Assembly: GCF_042186555.1 (NCBI RefSeq)
Contig: NC_133328.1
Span: 357,614,984-357,678,983 of the forward strand
Direction of reading: 5' to 3'
Source: Aquarana catesbeiana
Taxonomy: Eukaryota > Chordata > Amphibia > Anura > Ranidae
DNA: 64,000 nucleotides
Shown piece by piece: positions 24,433 to 33,958 of the stretch. Below the pieces are notes generated by a model, which saw nothing but the letters and a program-made list of their open reading frames with translations, was not told the origin of the DNA and made no database searches. Every line of letters starts with the position of its first letter. The stretch's first letter is position 1. Position numbers and translations under genes: made by a program.

Positions 24433-25186
24433 TCCTAACGTCACGCGCATGCGTGCGCTCCGGATGCGCGCGCAGGCACGGGAAAGGCACCCAGAGGGGT
24501 TTGGAATGACGCTGGCAGGGGGACTGCACGTCCCTGAGGATGGAGCCCTCTAGTGGTCATGTATGTAAGCACAGATACACTGCGCTTGTCTCCCCCTGCC
24601 AGGAAGAAGCCAGCACTGCAACCGCCTTCCCCCAATGGGGCGGAGGCGGCCAAACGAGTGCATCAGAGATGGACCTGGAAGAAATGGACATGCAAGACAT
24701 ATGTACTCAGTGACAAGTTGATTTACAGGGCATTTAAGATATTATGTACCAGCCCGTGACCAGTAGGATCATTTTGTTCATTACAACATCTGCAACCACA
24801 TATTTTAATTCATGCCGTAATCAAAGAATGGAATTGTTTGTTCTAGACGCTGAGAGCTTATTGGCCCATGGTTAAAGAGTCCTTACGTTTGTTAATGCAT
24901 CATTTCCTTTAATTGCCAAAATGATTGTGCCCTTCATACACCTCCTGTGAGGGATGCATGAAATAGAGATACATGTTTTAAATTAAACTTTATATAGACA
25001 AAAACAAAAACACATTGAGTACAAACCACATGGGGGGGAAAAAAGAAAGGGAAGAAAGAGAGAACAAGGCAGTTACAGTAAAATATACTGAATGCAATAC
25101 AATAAGCACAAAAATTATATGTGTATATGAAATGCCAACATTCCCAATACATAGATAGACCAGCAGAGTGTGGGCCAACCCTTCCC
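24433..25186. other. Unassigned junction DNA and probable Penelope 3' non-coding region
   Basis: 24433-24700 is GC-rich (alternating gcgcatgcgtgcgc near 24444) and unlike the DIRS it abuts. 24700-24960 is AT-rich with no recognised family. 24960-25186 directly follows, on the minus strand, the stop codon of the Penelope-like ORF and is probably its 3' untranslated part. No gene is supported; open frames at 24934-25257 are shadows. Confidence 0.35.
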
Positions 25187-26530
25187 CTATTTTTGGTGTG
25201 TCTTGCCTGAGGAGAAACCAGGAAGAAAGGGGGCAAAGGAGATTGATTCAAGTCCATGGGGCGATGTAGCCTGTAAATGGAAGATCCATTTTTGCTCGTT
25301 CTGGAGCAGGACCTTGTTCCAGTCGCCTCCCCTTTCTGGTATTCGCACTTTATAAAGTACAGTGAAGGTTACGTTAAAGCGGGGGTTCCCCCACACCGCC
25401 AAAAAAAATATATATATTAAAAGCCAGCAGCTACAAATACTGCAGCTGCTGACTTTTAATACATGGCCACTTACCTGTCCCAGGGTCCAGCGATGTCGGC
25501 AGGGGACGCCGAGAATCCACTCGGTTCTCGGCAGCTGCCGCCGCCATCCTAGGTGAGGGAATCAGGAAGTGAAGCGTTGCGGCTTCATTTCCCGGTTCCC
25601 TACTGCGCATGCGCGAGTCGCGCTGCGCGTCCCAAATGATCCCCGCTCTCTCCTGGGAGCTGTGTGTTCCCAGGAGACAGCGCGGTGGGGACGGGAAGAG
25701 GCGTAGACTCCCATGGGAGTCTATTCCGGAAGTGGGTGCAAATACCTGTCTTAGACAGGTATCTGCACCCCCCTCCCCCCTGAAAGGTGCCAAATGTGAC
25801 ACCGGAGGGGGGGGGGGGTTCCGAAAAGCGGAAGTTCCATTTTTGTGTGGAACTCCGCTTTAAGTACCTTATAGTTGTGTTCGTAGACAACATGTCTGCC
25901 AATTGGGAGATATCTATCTCCAATCTCCATACTGTACATGTGTTTTGATATTCGCTGCCATAGTTCCTGCTTGGTTTTGCTGATGTAATAGGCACCGCAG
26001 TCGCACACCATAAAATAAACCACCCCACGGGTTTGGCAATTCGTGAAGTGCGAGGGCTTGAATATTTCACCATTGGGAAGGCGGAAGGATTTGGCTTTCT
26101 TTATGAGTGGACAGAAAGTACAATGACCGCAGGGGAAAGATCCAGTGACGGAACATTGTTTAGATCTTTTCTGTTGATTTTTAAATTCACTTTGAACAAG
26201 CGTGTCTTTAAGAGAGGTGGCTCTTCTAAAGGTTATTGAGGGTTGTTTTGAAATGAATGCTTTTAATGTGGGGTCATCAGTTAAGATGCTCCAATGTTTC
26301 TGTAGTATATTTTTAATGGTGACATGTTGGCGTGAAAAACGCATAATTATGCGATTTATATTCGCAGAGTCTGAGATTTTAGGTTTCTTCAGCAAGATGG
26401 CTTGAGATTGTGCAAAGGCTTTGTTGTATGCTTTTTTCAGACATGATCGACTATATCCGCGTGACAGAAGGCGGTCCTGAAGGAGCCCAGCCTCCTCCTT
26501 GAAGAGTGTATCCGATGAGCAATTGCTACA
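25187..26530 (-). pseudogene. Penelope-like element ORF, C-terminal part with GIY-YIG endonuclease
   Basis: Penelope elements encode an RT fused to a GIY-YIG nuclease; here only the end of the RT linker and the nuclease remain. The minus strand gives GLLQDRLLSRGYSRSCLKKA, then ILQKHWSILTDDPTLKAF, a Cys cluster (CSVTGSFPCGHCTFC), FTNCQTRGVVYFMVCDCG, YYISKTKQELWQRISKHM (canonical YIGKT, so the Gly is Ser here) and IGRHVVYEHN. After an interrupting TTAA MITE (25374-25863) it resumes with FTVLYKVRIPERGGDWN and NEQKWIFHLQATSPHG, with a stop at 25187. The two parts are in the same frame once the MITE and one TTAA are discounted. The 5' end is truncated at about 26530, where DIRS terminal sequence begins. 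Confidence 0.85.
25374..25863. mobile_element. TTAA MITE inserted in the Penelope ORF
   Basis: TTAA at 25374-25377 and 25860-25863. The left end TTAAAGCGGGGGTTCCCCCAC and the inverted right end TTAAAGCGGAGTTCCACAC are terminal repeats. The interior is GC-rich and non-coding, with an inner inverted pair (acctgtctta / agacaggtatc near 25745). It splits the GIY-YIG gene exactly at one TTAA. Confidence 0.85.
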
Positions 26531-26644
26531 AAAACTGAGGTACTCCCAGAAGTGGGAGGGGTTATATAGGGAGTGGACGACTTGTCTTAAGGTCCATCAC
26601 CTGAAGGTGGCCTATAACCCACATAGTAACTACTATGGCTCTGT
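26531..26644 (-). repeat. DIRS inverted terminal piece, part 1
   Basis: Read on the minus strand, this contains aagacaagtcgtccactccc and ctgggagtacctcagttttt. The same words, in the plus orientation, open the DIRS element at 20091-20164. It is cut on one side by the truncated Penelope insertion and on the other by the palindromic element at 26645. It continues as part 2 at 33881-33958. Confidence 0.65.
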
Positions 26645-27853
26645 ATAACAATGATTCCGCGCTTAGGAATAAGAGAAAAAATGAAGGGACTGCAGCCCCC
26701 CTGTAAATGAGGATCACCTAGGTGAAATCCAAAAATGGTTAAAATTCTATGCAAGGGGAAATGGCGCTGTCCGGCTATATGCACATATAAGAGTACTAAA
26801 GTAAAAAATGAAGTGAGAAAATATATACAAATATTAGAATGGGTGGTGTGTGAACACAGCGTAAAAAGCGCTAGAGTGTATAAATAAATAATACCCCTAG
26901 TGGGTAATAAAATAAAGTGCACCGTGCTCCTAAAAGTGAGGAATGTGCCTAAATCACAATAAACAAATGCCCATTATGTGTGTATCAAGTTCCATATGTG
27001 TATGAGGGAATGTGCCCACAAGGGCATGGACAATGGTGATAATCAAGACAGTGTTCTATAATACAAGCAAACAGTGGCAGCATTAAAAATGAAAAAAATA
27101 AAAATGTATAAAAAATAGATGAAACATATGAAAAAAATGAAAAAATGAATGAAAAAATTTTTTTTTTTTTTTTTTTTTTTTCATTCATTTTTTCATTTTT
27201 TTCATATGTTTCATCTATTTTTTATACATTTTTTTTTTTTCATTTTTAATGCTGCCACTGTTTGCTTGTATTATAGAACACTGTCTTGATTATCACCATT
27301 GTCCATGCCCTTGTGGGCACATTCCCTCATACACACATGGAACTTGATACACACATAATGGGCATTTGTTTATTGTGATTTAGGCACATTCCTCACTTTT
27401 AGGAGCACGGTGCACTTTATTTTCCTTGTCAAAAGAAGTTTATTGAGTATACAATGTTATAAAGATACATAAAGTAAGTTTACAAGGACCTATAAAGTAA
27501 GCTCATTGTTTTACAGTAGGGTTTATATAAGTAAATATCATGAAATTTCAAATATTAAACATTGGGTTCACGTAAACCTAAATTAAAGATATATATCATT
27601 TCCTTAGTTACTTTTGTAGGTATTTAAATGATTTATACGTACTATACATATTGTTTACAAGTAGAGTGTATATAGGTTAAATAAATTCTGATAATGAGCT
27701 TTAATCATAAGGTGGAGAAAAGGAAAGAGAAAGAAGAAAAAGGGTTGAAAGGTAGAGGTATGGTCCACAAGGTTGTCCCGCTCGTCAGTTTATTATTCTT
27801 TTTAGTTCTCTTTGAAGCCTTAGAATGGGTGTCTCTGTAAGTCATTTAATCTG

Positions 27854-30800
27854 TTACCATGGCAACAGGACAGAGTCATTGAAGTTTGACAGGAACTGTT
27901 GTTTTATCCAAGGATGCCAAAGTTTTTCAAATTTTGGAATTTGATTTTGATCGATGGCTACCATCTTAGCATGGGACATTGTATTATTCATTCTGTGAAT
28001 TGTTTCTGCTAGTACCAATGTAGGAGATTTCCATGCCTTGGCCACTGTTTGTTTTGCAGCCGTTATTAGTTGGATCATAAGTTTGAATTGAGAGAGTGTT
28101 AACCATTCCGGTTTTAGATTAAGTAAAGTTAAATATGGATCTGGTTGTATTATTTTTTTAAATATTTTAGATGCAATCACGAAGACTTCCTTCCAGAAGG
28201 TTTGGATTACTGGGCACGTCCACCATATGTGTAAATATGTGCCTATTTCTGGGCATCCTCGAAAACAAAGAGCTGAGGTATTAGGTGAATATTTTGCCAC
28301 TCTAGCGGGTACAAGGTACCAGCGAGTTAGGACTTTATAATTTGTCTCCAGTGCTAAGATGTTGGGTGAAGATGACTTAGATGTGAGCCATATGTTAGAC
28401 CAGTCCGTGTCTTCTAAAGTTCGTCCCAGGTCCTCCTCCCACCTCTGAACATAAGAGGGTCTATTAAGATTTGCTACTCCATATAATTGATTATAAAGTG
28501 ATGAAATTGTACCTTTAGCAAATGGATCTTTTGTACAGATTGATTCAAAAATGGATAATTGGGATAATGGTGTATCCCCCTTTAGGAATGGTGTATAGAA
28601 ATTTTTGATTTGGAGATATCTAAATATCTCAGAGTTTGGTAGATCATATTTTTCTCTAAGTGATGGGAATGAAAGGAATGATTTAGATGCTATGAAGTCA
28701 TTTAGTGTCTGAATGCCTGATGTTGTCCAAGCTTTAAAAGAATTTGGGTAGATCCATGCTGGATAAAAGGCCGGATTTCTGATAAAAGAAAGGAGAGGAT
28801 TGTGTGGAGATTGTAACTGATATTTGGTTTTTAGTTTATCCCAGAGAGATAAGAAGTGTTTAGTTATGGGATTATGAATTTTAAAGCGGTCTTTAGGATC
28901 AAGCCATAATAAATTTGATATTAATAGAGGGTCATTTTCTGAAGCCTCTATAAATACCCATAATGGCATTTCCTGTTTTGCATGGTATTTGGACAGACTG
29001 GCCAAATGTGCTGCTCTGTAGTAGTTAGTAAAATTAGGGTATCCCAGGCCTCCTTTATTTTTGGGAAGATGTAGTGTGTGTATAGGTATACGTGGTTTAG
29101 AAGAGCCCCATATAAACGAAGTTGCTCTTTTTTGTACTATTCTCAAAAAATAGGAAGGAATTGGAATAGGGAGGACTCTGAATAGATAAAGCAATTTGGG
29201 TAGAATAGTCATTTTGATTGCATTAATCTTCCCTATCCAGGATAAAGGAAGTTGCGACCATTGTTTTATTAGATTTGTGATCTGTCTTAATACAGGAGGA
29301 TAATTGGTTGAGAATAAGTCAGAATGAGATGCTGTTAAATGAATTCCAAGATATGGGATTGATTTTTCTGCCCATGTGAATGGGAGTGCAGCCCTAGCCG
29401 GGATCAATTCCATGTTTGTGAGTGAAATATTAAGCACTAGGCATTTCTTAGGATTAATCATAAGGCCGGATAGGGCTGCAAATCCATCAAGAGCTGGTAT
29501 TAAGTTAGGACCAGAGACCTGTGGTGATGATAGAAAAAGTAATATGTCGTCTGCAAATATACATAATTTGTGTGTAATACCTCCTACTTCAATGCCAGTT
29601 ATAGTTTGGTTTGTTCTGATGTATTGGGCCATGGGTTCGAGTATAAGGGCAAATAATAAGGGAGATAATGGGCAACCCTGTCGGGTACCTCTTTCGATAT
29701 TAAAGGCTTCAGATTTGTATCCAGCATATTTTATATAGGCTTTGGGTTTATTATATAATGCTTTGATCCATGTTAAAAAGTGGGGTCCAAAACCCCATTT
29801 TTGTAATGAATATTGTATATATTGCCAGGATACTGTGTCAAATGCCCTCTTAATATCGAGAGATAGAAAACATAAAGGGATTTTCCGTTTTTTAGCAATA
29901 TGTGCCAATAACACTGCCCTGCGTATATTATCGCCTGCCTGTCTATTTGGCATGAAGCCTACTTGATCTCTATGTATTAATTTTCCTATAATGCTATTGA
30001 GGCGTTTTGCTATTATTTTTGCTAATAATTTAATATCGAGGTTTAACAGAGAGATAGGCCGATAATTCACACAGGAAGTATCATCAGAAAGGGGTTTTGG
30101 GATCATACAAACAATTGCCATTAGTGTTTCTTGCCGAAAAGAATGTCCATCTAGAAGTTTGTTAAAAGTTTCAGTGAGAATGGGAGAGAGTATTTCTGAG
30201 AATGTTTTATAGTATAAAGCCGAGTAGCCGTCTGGGCCTGGTCTTTTGTTAAGTTTTAGGTCTTTTATGGCGTTAGTAACTTCATCTATAGTTATAGGCT
30301 CATCCAAACTGCTTTTTTGATTCTGAGATAACTCGGGTAAGGTTATTTTTGAGAAGAAGGATTCAGCCTCTGTAGGATTAAATTCATTGTTTGTCTTGTA
30401 TAAAGTTGCGAGATGTGAGTGAAATTTATGGACTATTTTAACTGGATTACAAGTGTAAACATTTTTTGATAATTTCAAACGTATTGGTTTGAAAGATTTG
30501 TTAGTTGAATTTAATGCCCGAGCCAAATATGTACCTGGTTTGTTTGTATTCATGTAGAAATTGTGTTTAGAGCGTTTGAGGGATTTATCAACTGACTCAG
30601 TGAGAAATAGATCGTATTCCAATCTAGATTTTTCCAGATGAGATTTTGTACTCTGAGATGGATTATCTTGGAATGATATGTAGGCTGCATTAAAATTGAG
30701 TTCTAGTTTTTTTGCTAGATTTTTGCGTTCCTGTTTAAATAGTGCCATTTGTCTTTGTATTGTACCACGCAAGACAGGCTTATGAGCTTCCCACAGTGTT

Positions 30801-31645
30801 ATTGGGGAGATGTCTGTTGTATTATTAATTGATATGTATTCCTTTAAAGCTTGTTCAATGGCCATCTGATGTAGTGGGTGTTTGAGCATTATATCCGGTA
30901 AGTACCACGTTGGGTCATGCGCTTTTGGTATGGCTGAGGCTATAGTAGTGTATACTGCATTATGGTCAGACCACGGAATAGGAATTATATCTGATGCAAT
31001 AATTTCTGGTATCATTCCTATTGTTAGAAAAATATGATCTATTCTGGTGAAGGTTTGATGAGGATGCGAGAAATAAGTGAATTTCTTTTTCATTGGGTTA
31101 CTTTCTCTCCATGAATCTACCAGATTGTATTTGGAAAGAAGTTGAGAAAAAGGTAATCTAGAGGTTATTTTGGATGGTGTAAAAGGTGATTTATCTAGAA
31201 ATGGGAGGAGAACCTGGTTCGAATCCCCACACATTATCACTGTTCCTATTTTGTGTGTATTAATCACTTGTAATATATGTGAGAGGAATGGTGTAGGTTG
31301 TTTGTTAGGAGCGTAGTAGGAAATCACTGTGATTGCTGTATCCATTATATAACCCATGAGTAACAGGTATCTACCTTCTGGGTCTTTAATTTCTGATGAT
31401 AAGGTGAATGGTGTGGATCGGTGAAATGCAATTAGAGTTCCCCTTTGCTTGGTACAGGCAGAAGCCGTGTAAATTTGTTGATAAAAAGGAGAAATATATT
31501 TTGGAGTAGAATCTTTGGTGAAGTGTGTTTCTTGGAGGCATACTATGTGAGCCTTCTTGTTATGGAAAGTACGGAAGGCTTTGGTCCTTTTCTGAGGGAC
31601 ATTTATTCCCTGAACATTCAGGGAAAGTATATTCAGTGGTGCCAT
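27854..31645 (-). CDS. L1 ORF2: endonuclease and reverse transcriptase, 1263 aa
   Basis: This protein nicks target DNA and reverse-transcribes the element's RNA in the nucleus. The apurinic-type endonuclease domain (residues 1-240) has N10, E39 (LQETH), Y111 (SYYAPN), D141 (CGDSN), D203 (RIDHIF) and SDH 226-228, the full active-site set. The RT domain (about 450-780) has PGPDGYSALYYK, YRPISLLNLDIKLLAKIIAK, D597 in LDIKRAFD, RGTRQGCPLSPLLFAL and FADD 697-700. Near the C-terminus a Cys-His motif (CFRGCPEIGTYLHIWWTC) matches the L1 spacing CX3CX7HX4C. Length is typical of L1-clade ORF2. The ATG at 31645 directly precedes the conserved NILSLNVQG, so the start is secure. No lesion is visible. Confidence 0.96.
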   Translation of the reverse strand: MAPLNILSLNVQGINVPQKRTKAFRTFHNKKAHIVCLQETHFTKDSTPKYISPFYQQIYTASACTKQRGTLIAFHRSTPFTLSSEIKDPEGRYLLLMGYIMDTAITVISYYAPNKQPTPFLSHILQVINTHKIGTVIMCGDSNQVLLPFLDKSPFTPSKITSRLPFSQLLSKYNLVDSWRESNPMKKKFTYFSHPHQTFTRIDHIFLTIGMIPEIIASDIIPIPWSDHNAVYTTIASAIPKAHDPTWYLPDIMLKHPLHQMAIEQALKEYISINNTTDISPITLWEAHKPVLRGTIQRQMALFKQERKNLAKKLELNFNAAYISFQDNPSQSTKSHLEKSRLEYDLFLTESVDKSLKRSKHNFYMNTNKPGTYLARALNSTNKSFKPIRLKLSKNVYTCNPVKIVHKFHSHLATLYKTNNEFNPTEAESFFSKITLPELSQNQKSSLDEPITIDEVTNAIKDLKLNKRPGPDGYSALYYKTFSEILSPILTETFNKLLDGHSFRQETLMAIVCMIPKPLSDDTSCVNYRPISLLNLDIKLLAKIIAKRLNSIIGKLIHRDQVGFMPNRQAGDNIRRAVLLAHIAKKRKIPLCFLSLDIKRAFDTVSWQYIQYSLQKWGFGPHFLTWIKALYNKPKAYIKYAGYKSEAFNIERGTRQGCPLSPLLFALILEPMAQYIRTNQTITGIEVGGITHKLCIFADDILLFLSSPQVSGPNLIPALDGFAALSGLMINPKKCLVLNISLTNMELIPARAALPFTWAEKSIPYLGIHLTASHSDLFSTNYPPVLRQITNLIKQWSQLPLSWIGKINAIKMTILPKLLYLFRVLPIPIPSYFLRIVQKRATSFIWGSSKPRIPIHTLHLPKNKGGLGYPNFTNYYRAAHLASLSKYHAKQEMPLWVFIEASENDPLLISNLLWLDPKDRFKIHNPITKHFLSLWDKLKTKYQLQSPHNPLLSFIRNPAFYPAWIYPNSFKAWTTSGIQTLNDFIASKSFLSFPSLREKYDLPNSEIFRYLQIKNFYTPFLKGDTPLSQLSIFESICTKDPFAKGTISSLYNQLYGVANLNRPSYVQRWEEDLGRTLEDTDWSNIWLTSKSSSPNILALETNYKVLTRWYLVPARVAKYSPNTSALCFRGCPEIGTYLHIWWTCPVIQTFWKEVFVIASKIFKKIIQPDPYLTLLNLKPEWLTLSQFKLMIQLITAAKQTVAKAWKSPTLVLAETIHRMNNTMSHAKMVAIDQNQIPKFEKLWHPWIKQQFLSNFNDSVLLPW

Positions 31646-32591
31646 GGCAATAGATCAAATAGTTTTGACTTACTTTTTGTTATGCAGAGCTGACTGCGCA
31701 GATCAACCTGTGTGGACTGAAGAGATGAATAGATAGAAAAGAAACCAGTGAATTCTGGAGTAAAGAGTAAACAAAAAACATATGAGATTAGATGATACAT
31801 TGTATAAATTATTTTTTGCAAGTAATCACAATTTACCCGTGAAAGAGAATAAATATCTCTCTCAGGGGAATAAGTGCCTTCGTCACACTCCCACATAATA
31901 TGGTTGGGAGAATGAGGAGGGCTAATGGGGGAACACGGATCTTCCGCTTACAGGAGAGAAGTGCTATGTCAAAAGACATCAAAATGATGTTTCATTAATT
32001 GGAGTGCAGAATATAGTTTTTGTTGAAATTATTTATTCCAGGGTGGTTGTATATGGTTAGTCTTGCTCTAGGCTAAATAATTCAGTTAGAAAGGTACTGT
32101 TAATAACTTTGGTATTGATGAAGATAGTTTGAATTATTTTGGGATTTTAACCCTTTTAGAGTAAACAATTACATATTTTATTCATATGTAACTGTTTAGA
32201 TATGTTAACTCATAAAATTGAGGTTGTATTGCTTCAGATTAAAATAAACAAAAACATAATTCTAGGAACTATTACAAGGTAATAATATATTTGTTTTAAG
32301 AAAAGAAAGAAAAAGCTTCCATTACTTCTGGATTATTGAAAATATTTGTCCTAAAAAGTAATAAATCTATTGTTATTACCTGATAATATATAACTGAACA
32401 AGAATTTCCTTATTTCACTTATATATTCTAAGGCTATATGAATCAGAAGTAATAAGAAATATAACTGGAATGTAATGATCCCACACAGTGTGTGACTATC
32501 AGAATGCAGTTACATTCAGTTATAAATATAGGTTTTTTATAGACAACCATCTCTTAGTATAATAAATGAAGAGATATCAGGAATTAGGATG
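31646..32591 (-). other. AT-rich spacer between L1 ORF1 and ORF2
   Basis: 946 bp with no conserved reading frame; the 87-codon frame at 31633-31896 overlaps the ORF2 start in another frame and is not conserved with anything I recognise. Mammalian L1s have a spacer of tens of bases, so this is long, although longer spacers are known in fish and frog L1 relatives. It could carry an internal ribosome entry function, which is speculation. Confidence 0.6.
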
Positions 32592-33659
32592 TCAGTCCAT
32601 TGAATCTTCTTGGTCCATGGATGATGTGGCATAACGGCCGCTTTTGTGAGAATGATGATTCCCATTTTGTTCTGAAATTTTCTGGGTGCTGCCTGAAGGT
32701 GAAGATGATGTAATTCTTCTGCGTGTGGGAGTGTTGCTGCTTGTGGGTTCTGTCAGATTTAATTTTAAAAGGGTTTGTTGTAGTTCATCTGCTGATCTGC
32801 TTCTGTAAATTGTACCTTGGTAGTTAAATCTGACTGAAAAGGGGAAGCCCCATTGATACATAATGTTGTGGCGTTGCAGTTCCATTAGTTGGGGTTTCAT
32901 GGATCGTCTTTTAGTAATAGTAAGTTGGGATAGGTCAGCAAAAATTTGATAATTGTGTCCTTGAAAATTAAGTTCCTTTTTTTCTCTTGCAGCAATTAGT
33001 ATTTGTTCTTTCGTTCTGTAATAATGAAATTTTGTGATTATATCACGTGGGGGTCCATCTTTCTTTTTGGCTGTGAGGGCTCTGTGTACTCTGTCCAGTT
33101 CTAAACGTTCAATAGGGATATCTGGCTTTAGTTCTTGTAATAGAGCAGTAATAGTAGATTGCAGGTCTGTCACAGTTTCAGGTATTCCCCTTATGCGCAA
33201 GTTTGAACGTCTGGCTCTATTTTCGTAATCTTCGAGCTTAGTTTGAAGTATTAAATTCTCTTCTTTTAATTGTTCCAATTCTGTTATATTTTCTTGGGTT
33301 GTAATTTCAATTCCATCCATTTTTATTTCTAAGGCTGCGGTGCGGTTTCCCAGCTCTCTTATTTCTTTGGTTAGGCTTTTTGTTATTTGGTCTGAGGTTT
33401 GTTTTAAAGCCTTATGAAGCATCTTTTCAAATTGTAATAATATTACTGGGGATACTGAGGAGGCTTGTGGAGAAGTTTGTGAGAGGATTTGTTCTGTATC
33501 TGACTCAAATGGAGAGTCTTGCTGTGACATTTTTTGTCTGTGAGAGCGCCCTGATGCTGTATCTTGTGAGGTGACTGGAGCTGCTTCAGCTGCAGTGAGT
33601 GCCTGTGAGCTCTTTGTGAGGTGATTTTTATTTCTGCCACGGTTTCCTCCCAGTACCAT
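32592..33659 (-). CDS. L1 ORF1: RNA-binding protein (Transposase_22 type), about 355 aa
   Basis: It coats the element's RNA as a trimer. I take the first ATG at 33659 (MVLGGNRGRNKNHL); the frame is open upstream to about 33782, but only from a non-ATG codon. A Ser/Gln-rich N-terminus is followed by a coiled coil (heptads around LTKEIRELGNRTAALEIKM and ITELEQLKEENLILQTKL), an RRM-like domain opening RRSNLRIRGIPETV with LDRVHRAL, and a C-terminal domain (TKFHYYRTKEQILIAAREK, KRRSMKPQLMELQRHN). The tail is Ser/Thr-rich and basic. The order coiled coil, RRM, C-terminal domain is the L1 ORF1p layout. It is upstream of ORF2 on the same strand and was presumably made from the same bicistronic RNA. 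Confidence 0.92.
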   Translation of the reverse strand: MVLGGNRGRNKNHLTKSSQALTAAEAAPVTSQDTASGRSHRQKMSQQDSPFESDTEQILSQTSPQASSVSPVILLQFEKMLHKALKQTSDQITKSLTKEIRELGNRTAALEIKMDGIEITTQENITELEQLKEENLILQTKLEDYENRARRSNLRIRGIPETVTDLQSTITALLQELKPDIPIERLELDRVHRALTAKKKDGPPRDIITKFHYYRTKEQILIAAREKKELNFQGHNYQIFADLSQLTITKRRSMKPQLMELQRHNIMYQWGFPFSVRFNYQGTIYRSRSADELQQTLLKLNLTEPTSSNTPTRRRITSSSPSGSTQKISEQNGNHHSHKSGRYATSSMDQEDSMD

Positions 33660-33819
33660 ATTTCCTGCCCAAACTTTCACAGTTTGTTCCCTGGGGCAAA
33701 AAGGTTCAAATGGATACCTTTTGAGCCTGCAGGCTCCGCTTTGTCCTTCTCTTCTCTCCTCAGCGGTGTGGAGCTCTAACAATGCATGTCTGCTCTGCTA
33801 GGCTCCGCCTCCTGCCCCC
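33660..33819 (-). promoter_or_regulatory. L1 5' region, putative internal promoter
   Basis: About 160 bp between the 5' end of the L1 and the ORF1 ATG. It is GC-rich compared with the rest of the element, begins with a G run, and has no TATA box. Full-length LINEs need an internal promoter here; no specific factor site is claimed. Confidence 0.45.
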
Positions 33820-33880
33820 CGGTGCACTTTATTTTATTACCCACTAGGGGTATTATTTATTTATACACTCTAGCGCTTTT

Positions 33881-33958
33881 TACTATGGCTCTGTGTCCCA
33901 TGATGTACTCCAAGAAAATAATTTTACAGGTAAACTTGTTTTAAAAATCCTATTTTAC
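33881..33958 (-). repeat. DIRS inverted terminal piece, part 2
   Basis: Minus-strand reading is tttaaaacaagtttacctg, then ttcttggagtacatcatggg and acacagagccatagta. It continues at 26644 (gttactatgtgggttatagg) once the palindromic element is removed; the 14-bp duplication marks the junction. It abuts Tc1 terminal sequence at 33959, so the DIRS had inserted into the Tc1. Confidence 0.6.

Larger units (their letters stand above)
27424..33819 (-). mobile_element. Full-length L1-clade LINE, both ORFs open
   Basis: A 6396-bp non-LTR retrotransposon on the minus strand, bounded by the identical 16-bp duplication cggtgcactttatttt at 27408-27423 and 33820-33835. The 5' end reads ggggggcaggaggcgg; ORF1 starts after about 160 bp. 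ORF1 and ORF2 are uninterrupted. They are separated by a 946-bp AT-rich spacer, and a 430-bp 3' region ends ...aataaacttcttttgaca (reverse complement of about 27427-27446). Insertion occurred at TTTT/A on the plus strand, which fits an L1-type endonuclease. It lies inside the right arm of a palindromic insertion. Perfect duplication and open ORFs suggest a recent event. Confidence 0.93.
26645..33880. mobile_element. Palindromic (foldback) insertion with 14-bp target duplication, carrying an L1
   Basis: The 14-bp word tactatggctctgt occurs immediately on both sides (26631-26644 and 33881-33894). Leaving out the L1 at 27424-33819 and one copy of its 16-bp duplication, the insert is about 820 bp: a unique part 26645-26866, a left arm 26867 to about 27165, a centre of A/T runs, and a right arm about 27170-27423 continued at 33836-33880. 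The arms are nearly identical in inverse orientation (for example gcccacaagggcatgg / ccatgcccttgtgggc). The right arm abuts the duplication directly. No ORF. The length of the duplication points to retrotransposition rather than a classical DNA transposon. Confidence 0.8.

Noticed and set aside
25431..26073. Minus-strand frames of 123 and 157 aa overlapping the Penelope region
   Set aside because: They run through the MITE and in a different frame from the GIY-YIG protein.
20091..26600. Shared promoter-like word ctccctatataacccc taken as a common TATA promoter of DIRS and Penelope
   Set aside because: The word at 26531-26600 is better explained as a DIRS terminal piece next to a truncated Penelope; the open frame through it is coincidental.
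29376..29966. Plus-strand frames of 120 and 74 aa within the L1
   Set aside because: They are antisense shadows of ORF2.
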